From Deltaproteobacteria bacterium (GTDB taxonomy: Bacteria > Myxococcota_A > UBA9160 > SZUA-336): 64,000 nt of DNA. Positions 8,035 to 17,211 of this stretch are shown here, one piece after another; positions within the stretch are counted from its first letter, which is position 1; each line of letters begins with the position of its first letter. The stretch spans positions 1 to 64,000 of the forward strand of contig JAJDAK010000021.1 of assembly GCA_029261895.1 (NCBI GenBank), given 5' to 3'. Made by a program: the position numbers and the translations under genes. The notes beneath the pieces were generated by a model. That model searched no databases. It had not been told where the DNA came from and saw nothing but the letters and a program-made list of their open reading frames with translations.

Positions 8035-9163
8035 TTACACTCCAGAACACCAGTTATTTCGCGAAACGGTCCGAAAGTTCGTCGAAGAGGAGCTGCGCCC
8101 GCGCGCGCGCGAGTTCGACGAGATGGGTCGAATCGACAAATCGCTCTTTAAGAAGATGGGCGAACTCGGCATGCTCGGACTGCGCTATGACCCGAAGTAC
8201 GGTGGCGCAGGCCTCGATTGGTCGTACTCAGCGGTCATGTTTGAAGAACTGGGCCGCTCCGACAATGCCGGCGTAACCATGGGGATCAGTGTTCAAACCG
8301 ACATGGCGACGCCATCGCTCGCGCAGTTTGGCGATGAGGAACTCAAGCAGAAGTACTTGGTTCCAGCCATTGCGGGCGAGATGGTTGCGGCAATCGCAGT
8401 GACTGAACCCGACGCGGGTTCGGATGTGGCGGGCATCAAAACGCGTGCCGTTCGAGACGGCGATGATTGGGTGATCAACGGCTCGAAAACGTACATCACC
8501 AATGCGGCGACCGCGGACTGGTTATGCCTCCTCGTGGTAACGGATCCGGATGCCGGCTATGGCGGCTATTCACAGATCGTACTGCCAACCGACTTGCCGG
8601 GTATTCGTTACGAGTTGCTCGATAAAATCGGCAACCTGGGCTCGGATACCGGCCTCTTCTACTTCGACAACGTTCGTGTACCCGTCGCGAATACCATTGG
8701 CGACATTGGTCGCGGCTTCCAGCAACAGATGATGCAGTTTCAAGACGAACGCCTGGTCGCTTGCGTGAGCTCAATGGCGGGCTCGGAACACCTCTGGCAA
8801 GAGACACGTCGCTGGGCCGAAGAACGCCGACTCTTTGGCAAGCCGCTTTCGAAGATGCAGAACACGCAGTTTAAAATGGTAGAGCTCTGGACGCTCATCA
8901 ATGCAGCCAAAGAACTGACGCGCGCCTGTGTGGAAAAACGCGTCGCTGGCGAAGACGCCACCGAACTGATCACCATGGCAAAACTCTTCTGCGGACGCGT
9001 TTCGCGACAAGTCGCCGATGAGTGCATTCAATTTCACGGTGGCTACGGCTATATGAAGGAAAGCATGGCCGGCCGCGCGTTCGTCGACTCTCGGCTCATC
9101 AGCATCGGCGGTGGTTCGGATGAAACGATGATGCATTACCTCGCCAAGCAACTCGGCTTCTAG
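8021..9163 (+). CDS. Acyl-CoA dehydrogenase, possible AtuD-like (citronellyl/isovaleryl-CoA type)
   Basis: 380 residues, a full-length homotetramer-type acyl-CoA dehydrogenase. AVTEPDAGSDVAG near residue 127 is the FAD-contact signature. RRLFGKPLSKMQNTQFK around residue 268 and CIQFHGGYGYMKE near residue 337 are the arginine-phenylalanine-glycine and helical signatures. It ends with an SIGGGSDETM segment where the catalytic-loop YEGT of medium-chain enzymes would be. The enzyme makes the alpha,beta double bond of an acyl-CoA, passing electrons to electron-transfer flavoprotein. Following the hydratase and opposite the carboxylase genes, it fits the AtuD/LiuA position. The start overlaps the upstream gene by 14 nt. 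Confidence 0.85.
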   Translation: MAATDYTPEHQLFRETVRKFVEEELRPRAREFDEMGRIDKSLFKKMGELGMLGLRYDPKYGGAGLDWSYSAVMFEELGRSDNAGVTMGISVQTDMATPSLAQFGDEELKQKYLVPAIAGEMVAAIAVTEPDAGSDVAGIKTRAVRDGDDWVINGSKTYITNAATADWLCLLVVTDPDAGYGGYSQIVLPTDLPGIRYELLDKIGNLGSDTGLFYFDNVRVPVANTIGDIGRGFQQQMMQFQDERLVACVSSMAGSEHLWQETRRWAEERRLFGKPLSKMQNTQFKMVELWTLINAAKELTRACVEKRVAGEDATELITMAKLFCGRVSRQVADECIQFHGGYGYMKESMAGRAFVDSRLISIGGGSDETMMHYLAKQLGF

Positions 9164-9192
9164 TCGCTTCGCGGGCAATCGGAAAGGATCGT

Positions 9193-9996
9193 ATGCTTCA
9201 AATCAGCTTGGATCTTCGCGCGGAGGCCGACGAGTTCCGCGCCTTGCTTGAAACACTCGATACTGCGGATTGGTCCCGACCCACACCGTTCATGAATTGG
9301 ACACCCTGGGATGTCGTTGCTCATCTGCACTTCTTCGATAACGTCTCGCTGCAAGCAGCAACGGATGCGGACGCGTTCGCAGCAACGCGCGATAAATTCA
9401 TCGCCGACATACGTGGCGGTCTCAGCGGAACCGAGCAGACCCGACGTGCGCTACAACAGTTCGACCAAGTCGAACTACTCGCGCGTTGGCATAAGACCTG
9501 TGTTGAACTTTGCGAAGTCTTGGGTACGTCGGACCCGAAGCGTCGTCTGCCTTGGTTCGGTCCCGATATGGGCGTGCAGATGTTTACCACTGCCCGCTAC
9601 ATGGAGACCTGGGCGCATGCTCAGGATGTTTACGACCTACTCGCCGCACCTCGCACACACACCGATCGCATCAAGAACATCGCGACGATCGGTGTTAAGA
9701 CGTTCGGCTGGACGTACATCAATCGCAAACTCGACATCCCCGGCGAACCGCCACACGTACGACTAACCGCACCATCGGGCGCGACCTGGGAGTGGAACGA
9801 AACGAACACGACAGACAGGGTTGAAGGCGATGCGGTTGAGTTCTGCCACGTCGTCACACAGGGGCGCAATATCGCGGATACCCGGCTCGAAGTCCATGGC
9901 GACGTGGCGAAGAGTTGGATGTCGATCGCGCAGTGCTTTGCCGGCGGACCGGTGGATCCGCCCAAACCCGGCGAACGCGTTGGGAACAGGGGGTAA
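9193..9996 (+). CDS. TIGR03084-family metal-binding protein (DinB/maleylpyruvate-isomerase-like)
   Basis: 267 residues. The N-terminal four-helix bundle has WTPWDVVAHLHFFD near residue 36, and ARYMETWAHAQDVYDLL near residue 135 supplies the expected metal-ligand histidines. This is the mycothiol-dependent maleylpyruvate isomerase/DinB_2 fold seen in TIGR03084 proteins. No reaction is established for the family and none is claimed here. An AAAGGA ribosome site precedes the ATG. The gene sits between acyl-CoA dehydrogenase genes in one rightward operon, with only 3 nt to the next gene, so a role in acyl-CoA or thiol chemistry of the same pathway is an inference. Confidence 0.72.
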   Translation: MLQISLDLRAEADEFRALLETLDTADWSRPTPFMNWTPWDVVAHLHFFDNVSLQAATDADAFAATRDKFIADIRGGLSGTEQTRRALQQFDQVELLARWHKTCVELCEVLGTSDPKRRLPWFGPDMGVQMFTTARYMETWAHAQDVYDLLAAPRTHTDRIKNIATIGVKTFGWTYINRKLDIPGEPPHVRLTAPSGATWEWNETNTTDRVEGDAVEFCHVVTQGRNIADTRLEVHGDVAKSWMSIAQCFAGGPVDPPKPGERVGNRG

Positions 9997-9999
9997 ACG

Positions 10000-11196
10000 A
10001 TGGATCTCGAATACGGCGAACGCTACGAGGCATTCCGACGCGAGGTACGCACGTTCCTGGATGAACATAAACAGGATGCACCCCCAGCCGGCCTCAGCGG
10101 GGGCGCGCGCAAACAGCTCATTCGCTGGCTCGGACTGCAGATCGAGCACGGCGTTTGGGCGCGCACGATTCCTCAGGAATACGGTGGCTACGGCGCAGAA
10201 CCGGATCTACTCGAAACCGTAATCATGGATGAAGAGTTCAATCGCGCCGGCTTGCAACGTGGCATGAACGCACAGGGACCGTCGATGTTGGTCCCAACGC
10301 TGCTCGAGCACGGGACAGAAGAACAGAAGCAACGCTGGGTCGGCCCGACGATGCGCGGCGAAGTCATCTGGTGCCAAGGCTACTCCGAGCCCGGCTCAGG
10401 CAGTGATCTCGCGAGCCTACAAACTTCGGCGCACGAGGACGGCGACGACTTCGTGATTAACGGGCAGAAAATCTGGACCAGTACCGCAGATAAGGCAGAT
10501 ATGATCTTTGTGCTGGTTCGCACCGAACCCGACGCGAAGAAACACGTGGGGATTAGCTACGTGCTCCTCCCGATGAACACGCCTGGAATCGAAATCCAGC
10601 CACTGCGCACCATGTCGGGGGATCTCGGTGACAATTCGTTCAACCAGGTCTTTTTCACCGACGTGCGGACGCCGCAGACCAATATCGTGGGTAAACGCGG
10701 TGAAGGCTGGAAGATCGCAAACACTACATTGAAACACGAGCGCAACACGTTGAACTCGAACGCCGAAGGTACGCTCTTGCGTCTGATCAAGTTGATGAAG
10801 CAAGAGACCGTCAATGGCGTGCCGGCCATCGCGAGCCCGGTTTATCGCGACCGCTTAATGCGGCTCCAGGGACGCGTGCTCGCGATGAAGTACCACGGCA
10901 TGCGCATTCTGACTTCGAGTCTTAAACGGGAATCAGCCGGCGTGGCTGGCTTGATCGTGAAACTGCAAAACTGCCAGCTTCACTTCGATATCTCCGCACT
11001 CGCGATCGATGTGATGGGGGAACTGGGCGTTCTCTATGACCATACGAAGTACGAACGCGATGAGGCCTATTGGCAGACGCATTCAATCTTCTCTCTCGGG
11101 TTAATCATCGGCGGCGGCACGGCGCAGATCCAAAAAAACATCATCGCCGAGCGGGGTCTCGGCTTGCCGCGCGAACCCAAGCCCGCGACTCGCTAA
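10000..11196 (+). CDS. Acyl-CoA dehydrogenase, beta-type subunit of a heteromeric pair
   Basis: 398 residues of the larger type found in two-gene heterotetrameric acyl-CoA dehydrogenases of steroid degradation. WCQGYSEPGSGSDLASLQT near residue 127 and VINGQKIWTS near residue 151 are FAD- and substrate-contact signatures. The C-terminus carries IIGGGTAQIQKNIIAERGLGLPRE, where the YEGT catalytic-loop motif of simple dehydrogenases is replaced by GGGT. The next gene, 13 nt downstream, encodes a shorter dehydrogenase and is likely its partner. The pair would oxidise a bulky acyl-CoA, with sterol or isoprenoid side chains the obvious candidates. Family assignment firm, substrate unknown. Confidence 0.87.
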   Translation: MDLEYGERYEAFRREVRTFLDEHKQDAPPAGLSGGARKQLIRWLGLQIEHGVWARTIPQEYGGYGAEPDLLETVIMDEEFNRAGLQRGMNAQGPSMLVPTLLEHGTEEQKQRWVGPTMRGEVIWCQGYSEPGSGSDLASLQTSAHEDGDDFVINGQKIWTSTADKADMIFVLVRTEPDAKKHVGISYVLLPMNTPGIEIQPLRTMSGDLGDNSFNQVFFTDVRTPQTNIVGKRGEGWKIANTTLKHERNTLNSNAEGTLLRLIKLMKQETVNGVPAIASPVYRDRLMRLQGRVLAMKYHGMRILTSSLKRESAGVAGLIVKLQNCQLHFDISALAIDVMGELGVLYDHTKYERDEAYWQTHSIFSLGLIIGGGTAQIQKNIIAERGLGLPREPKPATR

Positions 11197-11209
11197 GAAA
11201 GGAACTCTG

Positions 11210-12298
11210 ATGGATTTCGGACTTTCGGAAGACCAAGAACTACTGGTGGAAACCGTTCGGAACTTTCTTGCAGAAAAGGTGCCCATCACACGGGTTCGCG
11301 AACTCCGTGACGCAGCCAACACGGGCGATCGTGCGATCTGGCAAGCGCTGGGCGAACTCGGCGTGAGTGGAATCCTCATTCCCGAACAAGATGGCGGCAG
11401 CGGGCTCAACCTGCTCGATGCCGCGTTGGTTTCTCAGGCGATTGGGCATGCCGCGACGCCGACGCCGTTTCTGACGTCGAGCATCATGGTACCGATCGCG
11501 TTTCGCCCGTTGGCCACGAGCCAAACAGACACTTGGCTCCGTCGGATCGCTAGCGGAGAGATCTGTTTCGGTCTCGCGATCACGGAAATTTTTTCAGTTC
11601 GCGAGGAAGCCGGTATCACTTTCGACGGATCGACGCTCAGCGGCAAGGCAATGATGGCTATCGACGCCAGCCAAGCGGATTTCATCTTGCTCGCGATCGG
11701 GCAGGATCGGCTCGCGGTCATTCGTCGCGATGTGAGCGGACTTGAGGTCAACCGGCTCGTCACCATCGACGCGACGCGCGACACGTCCGAGCTTCTGCTC
11801 GAAAACGTCGAGCCGGAAGCCATCTTCGAGAATGCCGGCGAAGCGATCTCGGCTCTACTCGACGCAGGGCGTATCGGGCTCGCGGCCGATACCCTGGGCG
11901 CATGCGAAGCGATGATCGAACAATCGGTCGCTTACGCGGGAGAGCGCAAACAATTCGATCGTGTGATCGGTTCGTTCCAAGCCGTGAAACACATGTGCGC
12001 CGAATTGGTCGCGGAACTCGAACCCGCGCGTTCGCTGCTTTGGTACGCTGCTCATTGCTTTGACACGGTGCCGAAGGAATCACCATTGATGGCTTGCCAC
12101 ACGCTCGCGCATATTTCGGAGATCGCGCGAGAGATCGCGAGCGTATCTACACAGGTGCACGGCGGTATCGGCTGGACCGATGAGCAGAACCTACATTTCT
12201 GGTTCAAGCGCATTGGTAACGCGCGGCATCTACTCGGTGGACCCGAGTCGCTGCGTAATCGTGCGGCAGAGATTCAAGGCTTGGCGATCGCGTCGTAA
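11210..12298 (+). CDS. Acyl-CoA dehydrogenase, alpha-type partner subunit
   Basis: 362 residues. Starts MDFGLSEDQELLVETVRNFL. The middle beta domain is divergent, lacking the usual TEP.AGSD signature, while the C-terminal domain keeps AGERKQFDRVIGSFQAVKHMCA near residue 243 and QVHGGIGWTDEQNLHFW near residue 307. This combination marks the partner subunit in heteromeric ChsE-like dehydrogenases. It follows the beta-type subunit by 13 nt behind an AAAGGAA ribosome site. In known pairs, the active site is formed between subunits and each pair binds two FAD rather than four; that applies by family analogy. Confidence 0.84.
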   Translation: MDFGLSEDQELLVETVRNFLAEKVPITRVRELRDAANTGDRAIWQALGELGVSGILIPEQDGGSGLNLLDAALVSQAIGHAATPTPFLTSSIMVPIAFRPLATSQTDTWLRRIASGEICFGLAITEIFSVREEAGITFDGSTLSGKAMMAIDASQADFILLAIGQDRLAVIRRDVSGLEVNRLVTIDATRDTSELLLENVEPEAIFENAGEAISALLDAGRIGLAADTLGACEAMIEQSVAYAGERKQFDRVIGSFQAVKHMCAELVAELEPARSLLWYAAHCFDTVPKESPLMACHTLAHISEIAREIASVSTQVHGGIGWTDEQNLHFWFKRIGNARHLLGGPESLRNRAAEIQGLAIAS

Positions 12299-12315
12299 TC
12301 GCGAAAGGAGCTCCC

Positions 12316-13434
12316 ATGAGGACGAAACTCGCAGAAGAACTCGGGCTCGAGTTCCCAATCTTCGCGTTCACGCATTGTCGTGACGTCGCGGCAGCGGTTT
12401 CAAAAGCCGGCGGCATGGGGATATTGGGTATCGCAGGCCATTCAACTAAAAACCTCGCGATGGAACTCGAGTGGATTGAGAAAGAGGTAGCGGGTAAGCC
12501 GTTCGGCGTAGATCTCCTGCTTCCATCGAAGTACGAAGGCAGCGACCGCGGCGGCCTCGATGCGAAGAGCATGGATGAGCGCATTCCCGAGGCCCATCGA
12601 AAATTTGTCGATGATCTGCTGGAAAAGTATGGCGTACCGCCGCTACCCGAAGACGCGAGGAAGCGACCTGACTTGAACGTGGGTTACGAACAGCAACGCG
12701 ATGTAATCGAACTCGTCTTCAATCACCCCATCAGCCTCATCGCAAGCGCATTGGGGCCACCCCCGAGTTGGATGACTGAACAAGGTCGCGAGCGCGGTGT
12801 GAAAGTGGCGGCGCTCGCGGGAACGGTGGAACACGCAAAACGCCACGTTGAGGCCGGTGTCGATATTGTGGTCGCACAGGGTTACGAAGCCGGTGGTCAT
12901 ACGGGCGAGATTTCCACCATGGTGTTGGTGCCCGATGTCGTGGATGCGGTTGACCCCGTGCCGGTTCTCGCTGCAGGGGGCATCGGCAACGGACGTCAGT
13001 TGACCGCAGCACTCGCCCTCGGTGCACAGGGAGTGTGGACCGGTTCAATTTGGCTCACGACCGAAGAAGCCGAGACACATCCCGTTGTGAAAGAGAAGTT
13101 CCTCAAAGCCTCGGCGCGCGACACCGTGCGCTCGCGCTCCTGGACCGGGAAACCCGCGCGACAATTGCGCAGCGCGTGGACCGAAGCCTGGGACGATCCG
13201 AACAATCCCGATCCACTTCCAATGCCACTGCAGCCGCGGCTCGCGCGCGAAGCCGGAGACCGCATCTCTCGCTCTGCCCATAAATCCGAAGGCGCGCGCG
13301 ATCTGATCAACTACTACGTGGGTCAGATCGTGGGCTCGATGAATCACGTGAAGTCGGTTCGTTCCGTCGTTGAAGAATTCGTTCAGGAATACGCGGATAC
13401 GATGGAACGCCTTGACGATTGGGCCGACGACTAG
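12316..13434 (+). CDS. Nitronate monooxygenase/enoyl-reductase-like FMN TIM-barrel protein
   Basis: 372 residues. SKAGGMGILGIAGHS near residue 30, VAQGYEAGGHTGEIST near residue 195 and PVLAAGGIGNGRQLTAALALGAQGVWTGS near residue 215 are the FMN phosphate-binding and barrel signatures of the 2-nitropropane dioxygenase/nitronate monooxygenase family. That family also contains IpdC (see 37928-38986), and many genomic members are flavin enoyl or ketone reductases rather than nitroalkane oxidases. A C-terminal extension of about 100 residues, from WTGKPARQLRSAW, is longer than in classical nitronate monooxygenases. It is last in the rightward atu-like operon (AAAGGAG ribosome site) and converges on the PQQ dehydrogenase gene, with 3 nt between stops. 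Confidence 0.8.
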   Translation: MRTKLAEELGLEFPIFAFTHCRDVAAAVSKAGGMGILGIAGHSTKNLAMELEWIEKEVAGKPFGVDLLLPSKYEGSDRGGLDAKSMDERIPEAHRKFVDDLLEKYGVPPLPEDARKRPDLNVGYEQQRDVIELVFNHPISLIASALGPPPSWMTEQGRERGVKVAALAGTVEHAKRHVEAGVDIVVAQGYEAGGHTGEISTMVLVPDVVDAVDPVPVLAAGGIGNGRQLTAALALGAQGVWTGSIWLTTEEAETHPVVKEKFLKASARDTVRSRSWTGKPARQLRSAWTEAWDDPNNPDPLPMPLQPRLAREAGDRISRSAHKSEGARDLINYYVGQIVGSMNHVKSVRSVVEEFVQEYADTMERLDDWADD

Positions 13435-13437
13435 AAG

Positions 13438-15375
13438 CTATTGCAGCGTAAACGCCATCAGCGCGTCGCCAGGCTCGGACCACCCGTGCCCACCCGCGGC
13501 GAGTACGACGAATTGTTTCCCCGTCTTTGACACGCGATAGCTCATGGGCGTGGAGTTCCCGGTGTAGGGAATGCGGTACTTCCAGATTTCTTCGCCCGTC
13601 TTTGCGTCGAAACCACGGAAGAACTTATCGAGCGTGGCGGCGATAAACACCACACCGCCCGCGGTCACGATCGAACCGCCCAGGTTGGGGGCGCCCAGAT
13701 CAAACCAGAGTGGCCACGGTGCGGCATCTCGGGTGCTTCCCAATATCGAGCGCCAGAGCATATTGCCGCTCGCCAGATCCACCGCGGTGAGTGTGCCCCA
13801 GGGCGGCGTGTTACACGGCGCACCGAAGTTCGAAAGCAACGGCGATCGCTTCATCCCATAGGGTGTGCCCGCTTGCGGATAGAGCTCGTTGGGATATACG
13901 ACCGCCTGATCATCGAGCTTCGCATAGTCTTCGCGCGGTACGAGCGTTACAACCTGCGGTGGCCCGTGCATTTGATTCACAAAGAGCACGCCCGATGTCG
14001 GATCAAAAGATGCACTCCCCCAATTGGCCCCACCCGCACCACTTGGATACTGAATGGAACCCGTCGTCGAAGGCGGTGTGTAAATTCCCTCCGAGCGGAG
14101 CGAGCGAATTTTGTCTTCGCAATCGCCACGATCGATCGGCGTGAAGCCCCACGCGTCTTCAGGGCCAAAAACCTGCGGATGCAACGGTGGGGGATGCGTC
14201 GGAAAAGGCTGTGTCGGGCTCAGTTTTTCGCCAGGTACATCGCTCGCGGGAACCGCGCGCTCCTCGACTTCATAGAGCGGCTCGCCCGTCTCTCGGTTCA
14301 GTAGGAAGATATTTCCCATCTTCGTCGGCTGCGCGACCGCCGCTACACCGTTACCAACATTCGGGTGTTGAAACAATGTGGGTTGTGACGCGACATCGTA
14401 ATCCCAGACATCGTTGTGCACGGTTTGAAAACGCCAAGCGACGTTGCCATCTTCAACCCGAAGCGCCACGGTTGAACTCGAGTAGTAGTCGAGGCCACGA
14501 CGACTCGCCGCGAAGCCATCGGGTGCGGCATTACCCGTCGGTACAAAAACCAGACCGCGGTCCTCATCACCGGAAAGAATAGACCAGACGTTGGGCGTTC
14601 CCGCTTGATAGCCTTTGCCCTTGGGCCAATCCGGCGGCACGGGATCCCAGGCCCAGCGAAGCTTTCCGCTCCGCGCGTCGAACGCGCGCACAACGCCAGC
14701 GGGTGCATCGGCACGAAGGTTGTCCGCCACCAGCGCACCCACGACCACCAGGTCACGAATCGTCAGCGGTGGTGAGGTCGGGTAGTACTCCCACGGGGGT
14801 GCAGCACCAATTCCTTCACGCAACGCGACAATTCCGTTTTCCCCAAAGTCACTACACCGACGACCCGTGATCGCATCGAGCGCGATCAGCTCCGAGTCTC
14901 GCGTGCCGGTAAAAATCCGCGCTGCGCATTCTCCGGTACGATGTTTCAGGTCGTTCCAATACGCGACGCCGCGGCAGGTTAAAGGATAGGGACCTTCACC
15001 GTGGCGCGCGCGAAGTTCAGGATCGAAGACCCAGCGTTCCTCACCGGTCTGCGCGTCGAGGGCGAAGACACGATTGTACGCAGTGCAGTAGTACAACGTA
15101 TCGCCAATCATGATCGGCGTGGCTTGAAACGACGTGCGCTTGGTGTCGCCTGTACCATCGGAAACATCTCCCGAATGGTGCACCCACGCCACATCGAGGC
15201 GGGCAACGTTCGACGCGGTGATTTGATTCGCCGCCACAAAACGCGTACCGGCTTTCGTGCCGCCGTAGTCGGGCCAATCCGCAAGTGGTCCGTCAAAATC
15301 GACCGCGGTCTCGGGCTGGCAACTCATGAAGGCCGCGCCCATCATCAATACGGCGATAATTCGAGCAAAGGTCAC
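13438..15375 (-). CDS. PQQ-dependent quinoprotein dehydrogenase, glucose/alcohol-dehydrogenase-like, exported
   Basis: 645 residues, an eight-bladed quinoprotein propeller. DWPDYGGTKAGTRF near residue 33 is the family entry signature, and blade repeats of the form ALDAQTGEERWVF and AFDARSGKLRWAWDP recur through the protein. QTVHNDVWDYDVASQPTL and APNLGGSIVTAGGVVFIAATLDKFFRGFDAKTGE are typical of membrane-type glucose dehydrogenase-like enzymes. The N-terminus is hydrophobic and ends in FMSC at residue 19, a near-lipobox, so a periplasmic lipoprotein is likely. It lacks the N-terminal multi-helix anchor of Gcd. It oxidises an alcohol or sugar and reduces quinone or cytochrome. The start is GTG, overlapping the upstream stop (GTGA). 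Confidence 0.82.
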   Translation of the reverse strand: MTFARIIAVLMMGAAFMSCQPETAVDFDGPLADWPDYGGTKAGTRFVAANQITASNVARLDVAWVHHSGDVSDGTGDTKRTSFQATPIMIGDTLYYCTAYNRVFALDAQTGEERWVFDPELRARHGEGPYPLTCRGVAYWNDLKHRTGECAARIFTGTRDSELIALDAITGRRCSDFGENGIVALREGIGAAPPWEYYPTSPPLTIRDLVVVGALVADNLRADAPAGVVRAFDARSGKLRWAWDPVPPDWPKGKGYQAGTPNVWSILSGDEDRGLVFVPTGNAAPDGFAASRRGLDYYSSSTVALRVEDGNVAWRFQTVHNDVWDYDVASQPTLFQHPNVGNGVAAVAQPTKMGNIFLLNRETGEPLYEVEERAVPASDVPGEKLSPTQPFPTHPPPLHPQVFGPEDAWGFTPIDRGDCEDKIRSLRSEGIYTPPSTTGSIQYPSGAGGANWGSASFDPTSGVLFVNQMHGPPQVVTLVPREDYAKLDDQAVVYPNELYPQAGTPYGMKRSPLLSNFGAPCNTPPWGTLTAVDLASGNMLWRSILGSTRDAAPWPLWFDLGAPNLGGSIVTAGGVVFIAATLDKFFRGFDAKTGEEIWKYRIPYTGNSTPMSYRVSKTGKQFVVLAAGGHGWSEPGDALMAFTLQ

Positions 15376-16214
15376 GGAATGACCTTGCGCATCGCTGCCA
15401 TCGTCGCATCCGCGATCTCTTGAACCGGCTTCTGCGCCAACGTTTCAGAAAATACTTCCGCGCCGATCGGTGCTTTGCAGTTTCCATCGCGAAGTGCGTT
15501 CAAGTAACCCGCCAAATCAATATCACCGTCACCCGGCAGGCGTCGACGGCACATCGTCTCCTGGACCAAATCGGCTTCCGGCTCGGCTGGAGCGTCATTG
15601 ATCTGCACACCCAGGATCTTCGTTGCGTGCTTTCGAATCGAGTCAAGGTCGCCGCCCGACCGAAAATGATGCCAGGTATCAAACATCACACCGCCATTAT
15701 CGCGACCCGCAAGGTTTACCAGCTCAACAACATCCCCAAGCGTTGCAATCTGGCTCCACGGCAAGAACTCGAGCGTGATAAGTAGACCGTGCTCCTTCGC
15801 GCCGTCACAGAGCGTCGCGAAAGATTCGGCAATACGGTCTAGCTCCAGTTCCTGATCGGTAAAGAGTGCCGTGCCGATGGCCATCGCGTCGAGAGCCTCC
15901 CCGACTCGGAAAAATTCTTCCGGTGACGCACGAAAGAACGCTTCCCCCTGCTCGCTGGCACCATCACCGAGTTCGAGATCCGGTATCCAATTCAGCAACG
16001 GATCCAGTTCGGCGACCTGTAGACCGTGGTCGGCAAGAACGTGACGCATGTCCTGGTCACTCAACCCCTCAGCACTTGCGCGTTGGTAGTCTGTGATGAA
16101 AAGCGAGATACCCGTGAAACCTGCGGCTGCGGCCGCCGCTGCGCGCTCGACAAATCCCGAGAGCGGAACCGTGCCGGCACAGAGCACCCAATCTGTTGAA
16201 TCAAGTGAGTTCAA
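15372..16214 (-). CDS. Sugar phosphate isomerase/epimerase-like TIM-barrel protein (xylose-isomerase-like)
   Basis: 280 residues. AAAAGFTGISLFITDYQRA near residue 25, LLITLEFLPWSQIATLGD near residue 145 and NGGVMFDTWHHFRSGGDLDSI near residue 172 give the metal-binding strand pattern (Glu, then Asp-Thr-Trp-His) of the AP-endonuclease-2/xylose isomerase superfamily. The reaction is unknown; members isomerise or epimerise sugars, inositols or keto acids. The only start near the N-terminus is a TTG at 16214 with no clear ribosome site, so the start is uncertain. It is coupled to the PQQ dehydrogenase gene by a GTGA overlap, suggesting the two act on the same substrate. Confidence 0.72.
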   Translation of the reverse strand: MNSLDSTDWVLCAGTVPLSGFVERAAAAAAAGFTGISLFITDYQRASAEGLSDQDMRHVLADHGLQVAELDPLLNWIPDLELGDGASEQGEAFFRASPEEFFRVGEALDAMAIGTALFTDQELELDRIAESFATLCDGAKEHGLLITLEFLPWSQIATLGDVVELVNLAGRDNGGVMFDTWHHFRSGGDLDSIRKHATKILGVQINDAPAEPEADLVQETMCRRRLPGDGDIDLAGYLNALRDGNCKAPIGAEVFSETLAQKPVQEIADATMAAMRKVIP

Positions 16215-16270
16215 GGTGGCAGGAGTATGCCAGAGTTTTCATGATACGATCCCCCGGAATAGAACCCAAT

Positions 16271-17209
16271 ATGCATGCCGTTAGAAGCGTTGATCAGAAG
16301 ATTCAAGTGGTGGAATTGCCCGAACCCAATGGTTCGGGAGTTCGTGTCCACGTAAAATCGGCGGGTATCTGCGGTTCGGATCTCACGATGCTCGACCGTG
16401 GATTCCCGCTGAGCCATACACTGGGTCATGAGTTCGCCGGCGTTCTCGACGATGGACGCGCGGTGGCAATCCAGCCCACTTCGGGATGCGGCGATTGCGA
16501 GTGCTGTGTTCGGGGCGACGTTCAACTCTGCCCCGAGAGCATGGCGTCGACATTGGGCGTGTTTCACGACGGCGGCATGGCGGATCAGGTTTTCGTGGAC
16601 GCGCGAAGCTTGGTCGACCTGCCTTCGGGGGTATCGGTAAATGACGCCTGCTTGGTCGAACCCCTCGCCGTGGCAATTCACGGCATCTCGACGATCGGAC
16701 TCGAGGCCGCTGAAAAGGTCGCGGTCGTCGGCGCAGGCTCGGTCGGACTCTTGGCGGGGGCAGCGACGCGCAGTCACGGCTGCCCAACCGCGATCATCGC
16801 GCGCCATCCGCCACAGCAGTATGCCGCAGAAGCGCTCGGCCTAGACCTCAAACCCGAAGGCGCGTTCGATCTGGTGATCGATGCAGCGGGAAGCGAAAGC
16901 GCGTTGCAAGAAGCCGTTCGTCTCTGTCGCCCCGGTGGCCGCCTACTCTTACTCGCATGGGATTGGGAAAACATCTCGCTACCGGGCTTCGCCATGGCAT
17001 CGAAGGAAATTCATGTTCTCGCAACTGTCACCTACGGGCACCACCATGGAACCCGCGACGTGGATGCAGCGGCCACACTGCTCGGGTCAGAACCCGAGAT
17101 CGCAAATCAGCTGATCACACATCGTTTTCCGCTCGTTGACGCGGCAGTCGCATTTGCGACTGCCCGTAATCGCAAAGCCGGCGCAATCAAGGTCGTACTG
17201 GAGCCTTAG
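16271..17209 (+). CDS. Zinc-dependent alcohol dehydrogenase (medium-chain dehydrogenase family)
   Basis: 312 residues, short for the family because the catalytic domain is trimmed. VKSAGICGSDLTML carries the catalytic-zinc Cys, LGHEFAGVL the GHE signature near residue 60, and GCGDCECCVRGDVQLC the four structural-zinc cysteines near residues 78-93. VAVVGAGSVGLLAG near residue 160 is the NAD(P) Rossmann loop. It oxidises an alcohol or polyol such as a threonine- or sorbitol-type substrate; the exact one is unknown. The ATG at 16271 was preferred over 16241 on family alignment; neither has a strong ribosome site. It diverges from the TIM-barrel gene and converges on the P450 gene, with 2 nt between stops. 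Confidence 0.8.
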   Translation: MHAVRSVDQKIQVVELPEPNGSGVRVHVKSAGICGSDLTMLDRGFPLSHTLGHEFAGVLDDGRAVAIQPTSGCGDCECCVRGDVQLCPESMASTLGVFHDGGMADQVFVDARSLVDLPSGVSVNDACLVEPLAVAIHGISTIGLEAAEKVAVVGAGSVGLLAGAATRSHGCPTAIIARHPPQQYAAEALGLDLKPEGAFDLVIDAAGSESALQEAVRLCRPGGRLLLLAWDWENISLPGFAMASKEIHVLATVTYGHHHGTRDVDAAATLLGSEPEIANQLITHRFPLVDAAVAFATARNRKAGAIKVVLEP

Positions 17210-17211
17210 AG

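Noticed and set aside
16241..16250. ATACGATCCC upstream of the alcohol dehydrogenase gene as another TetR operator
   Set aside because: Only six bases of one half-site match and there is no symmetry.
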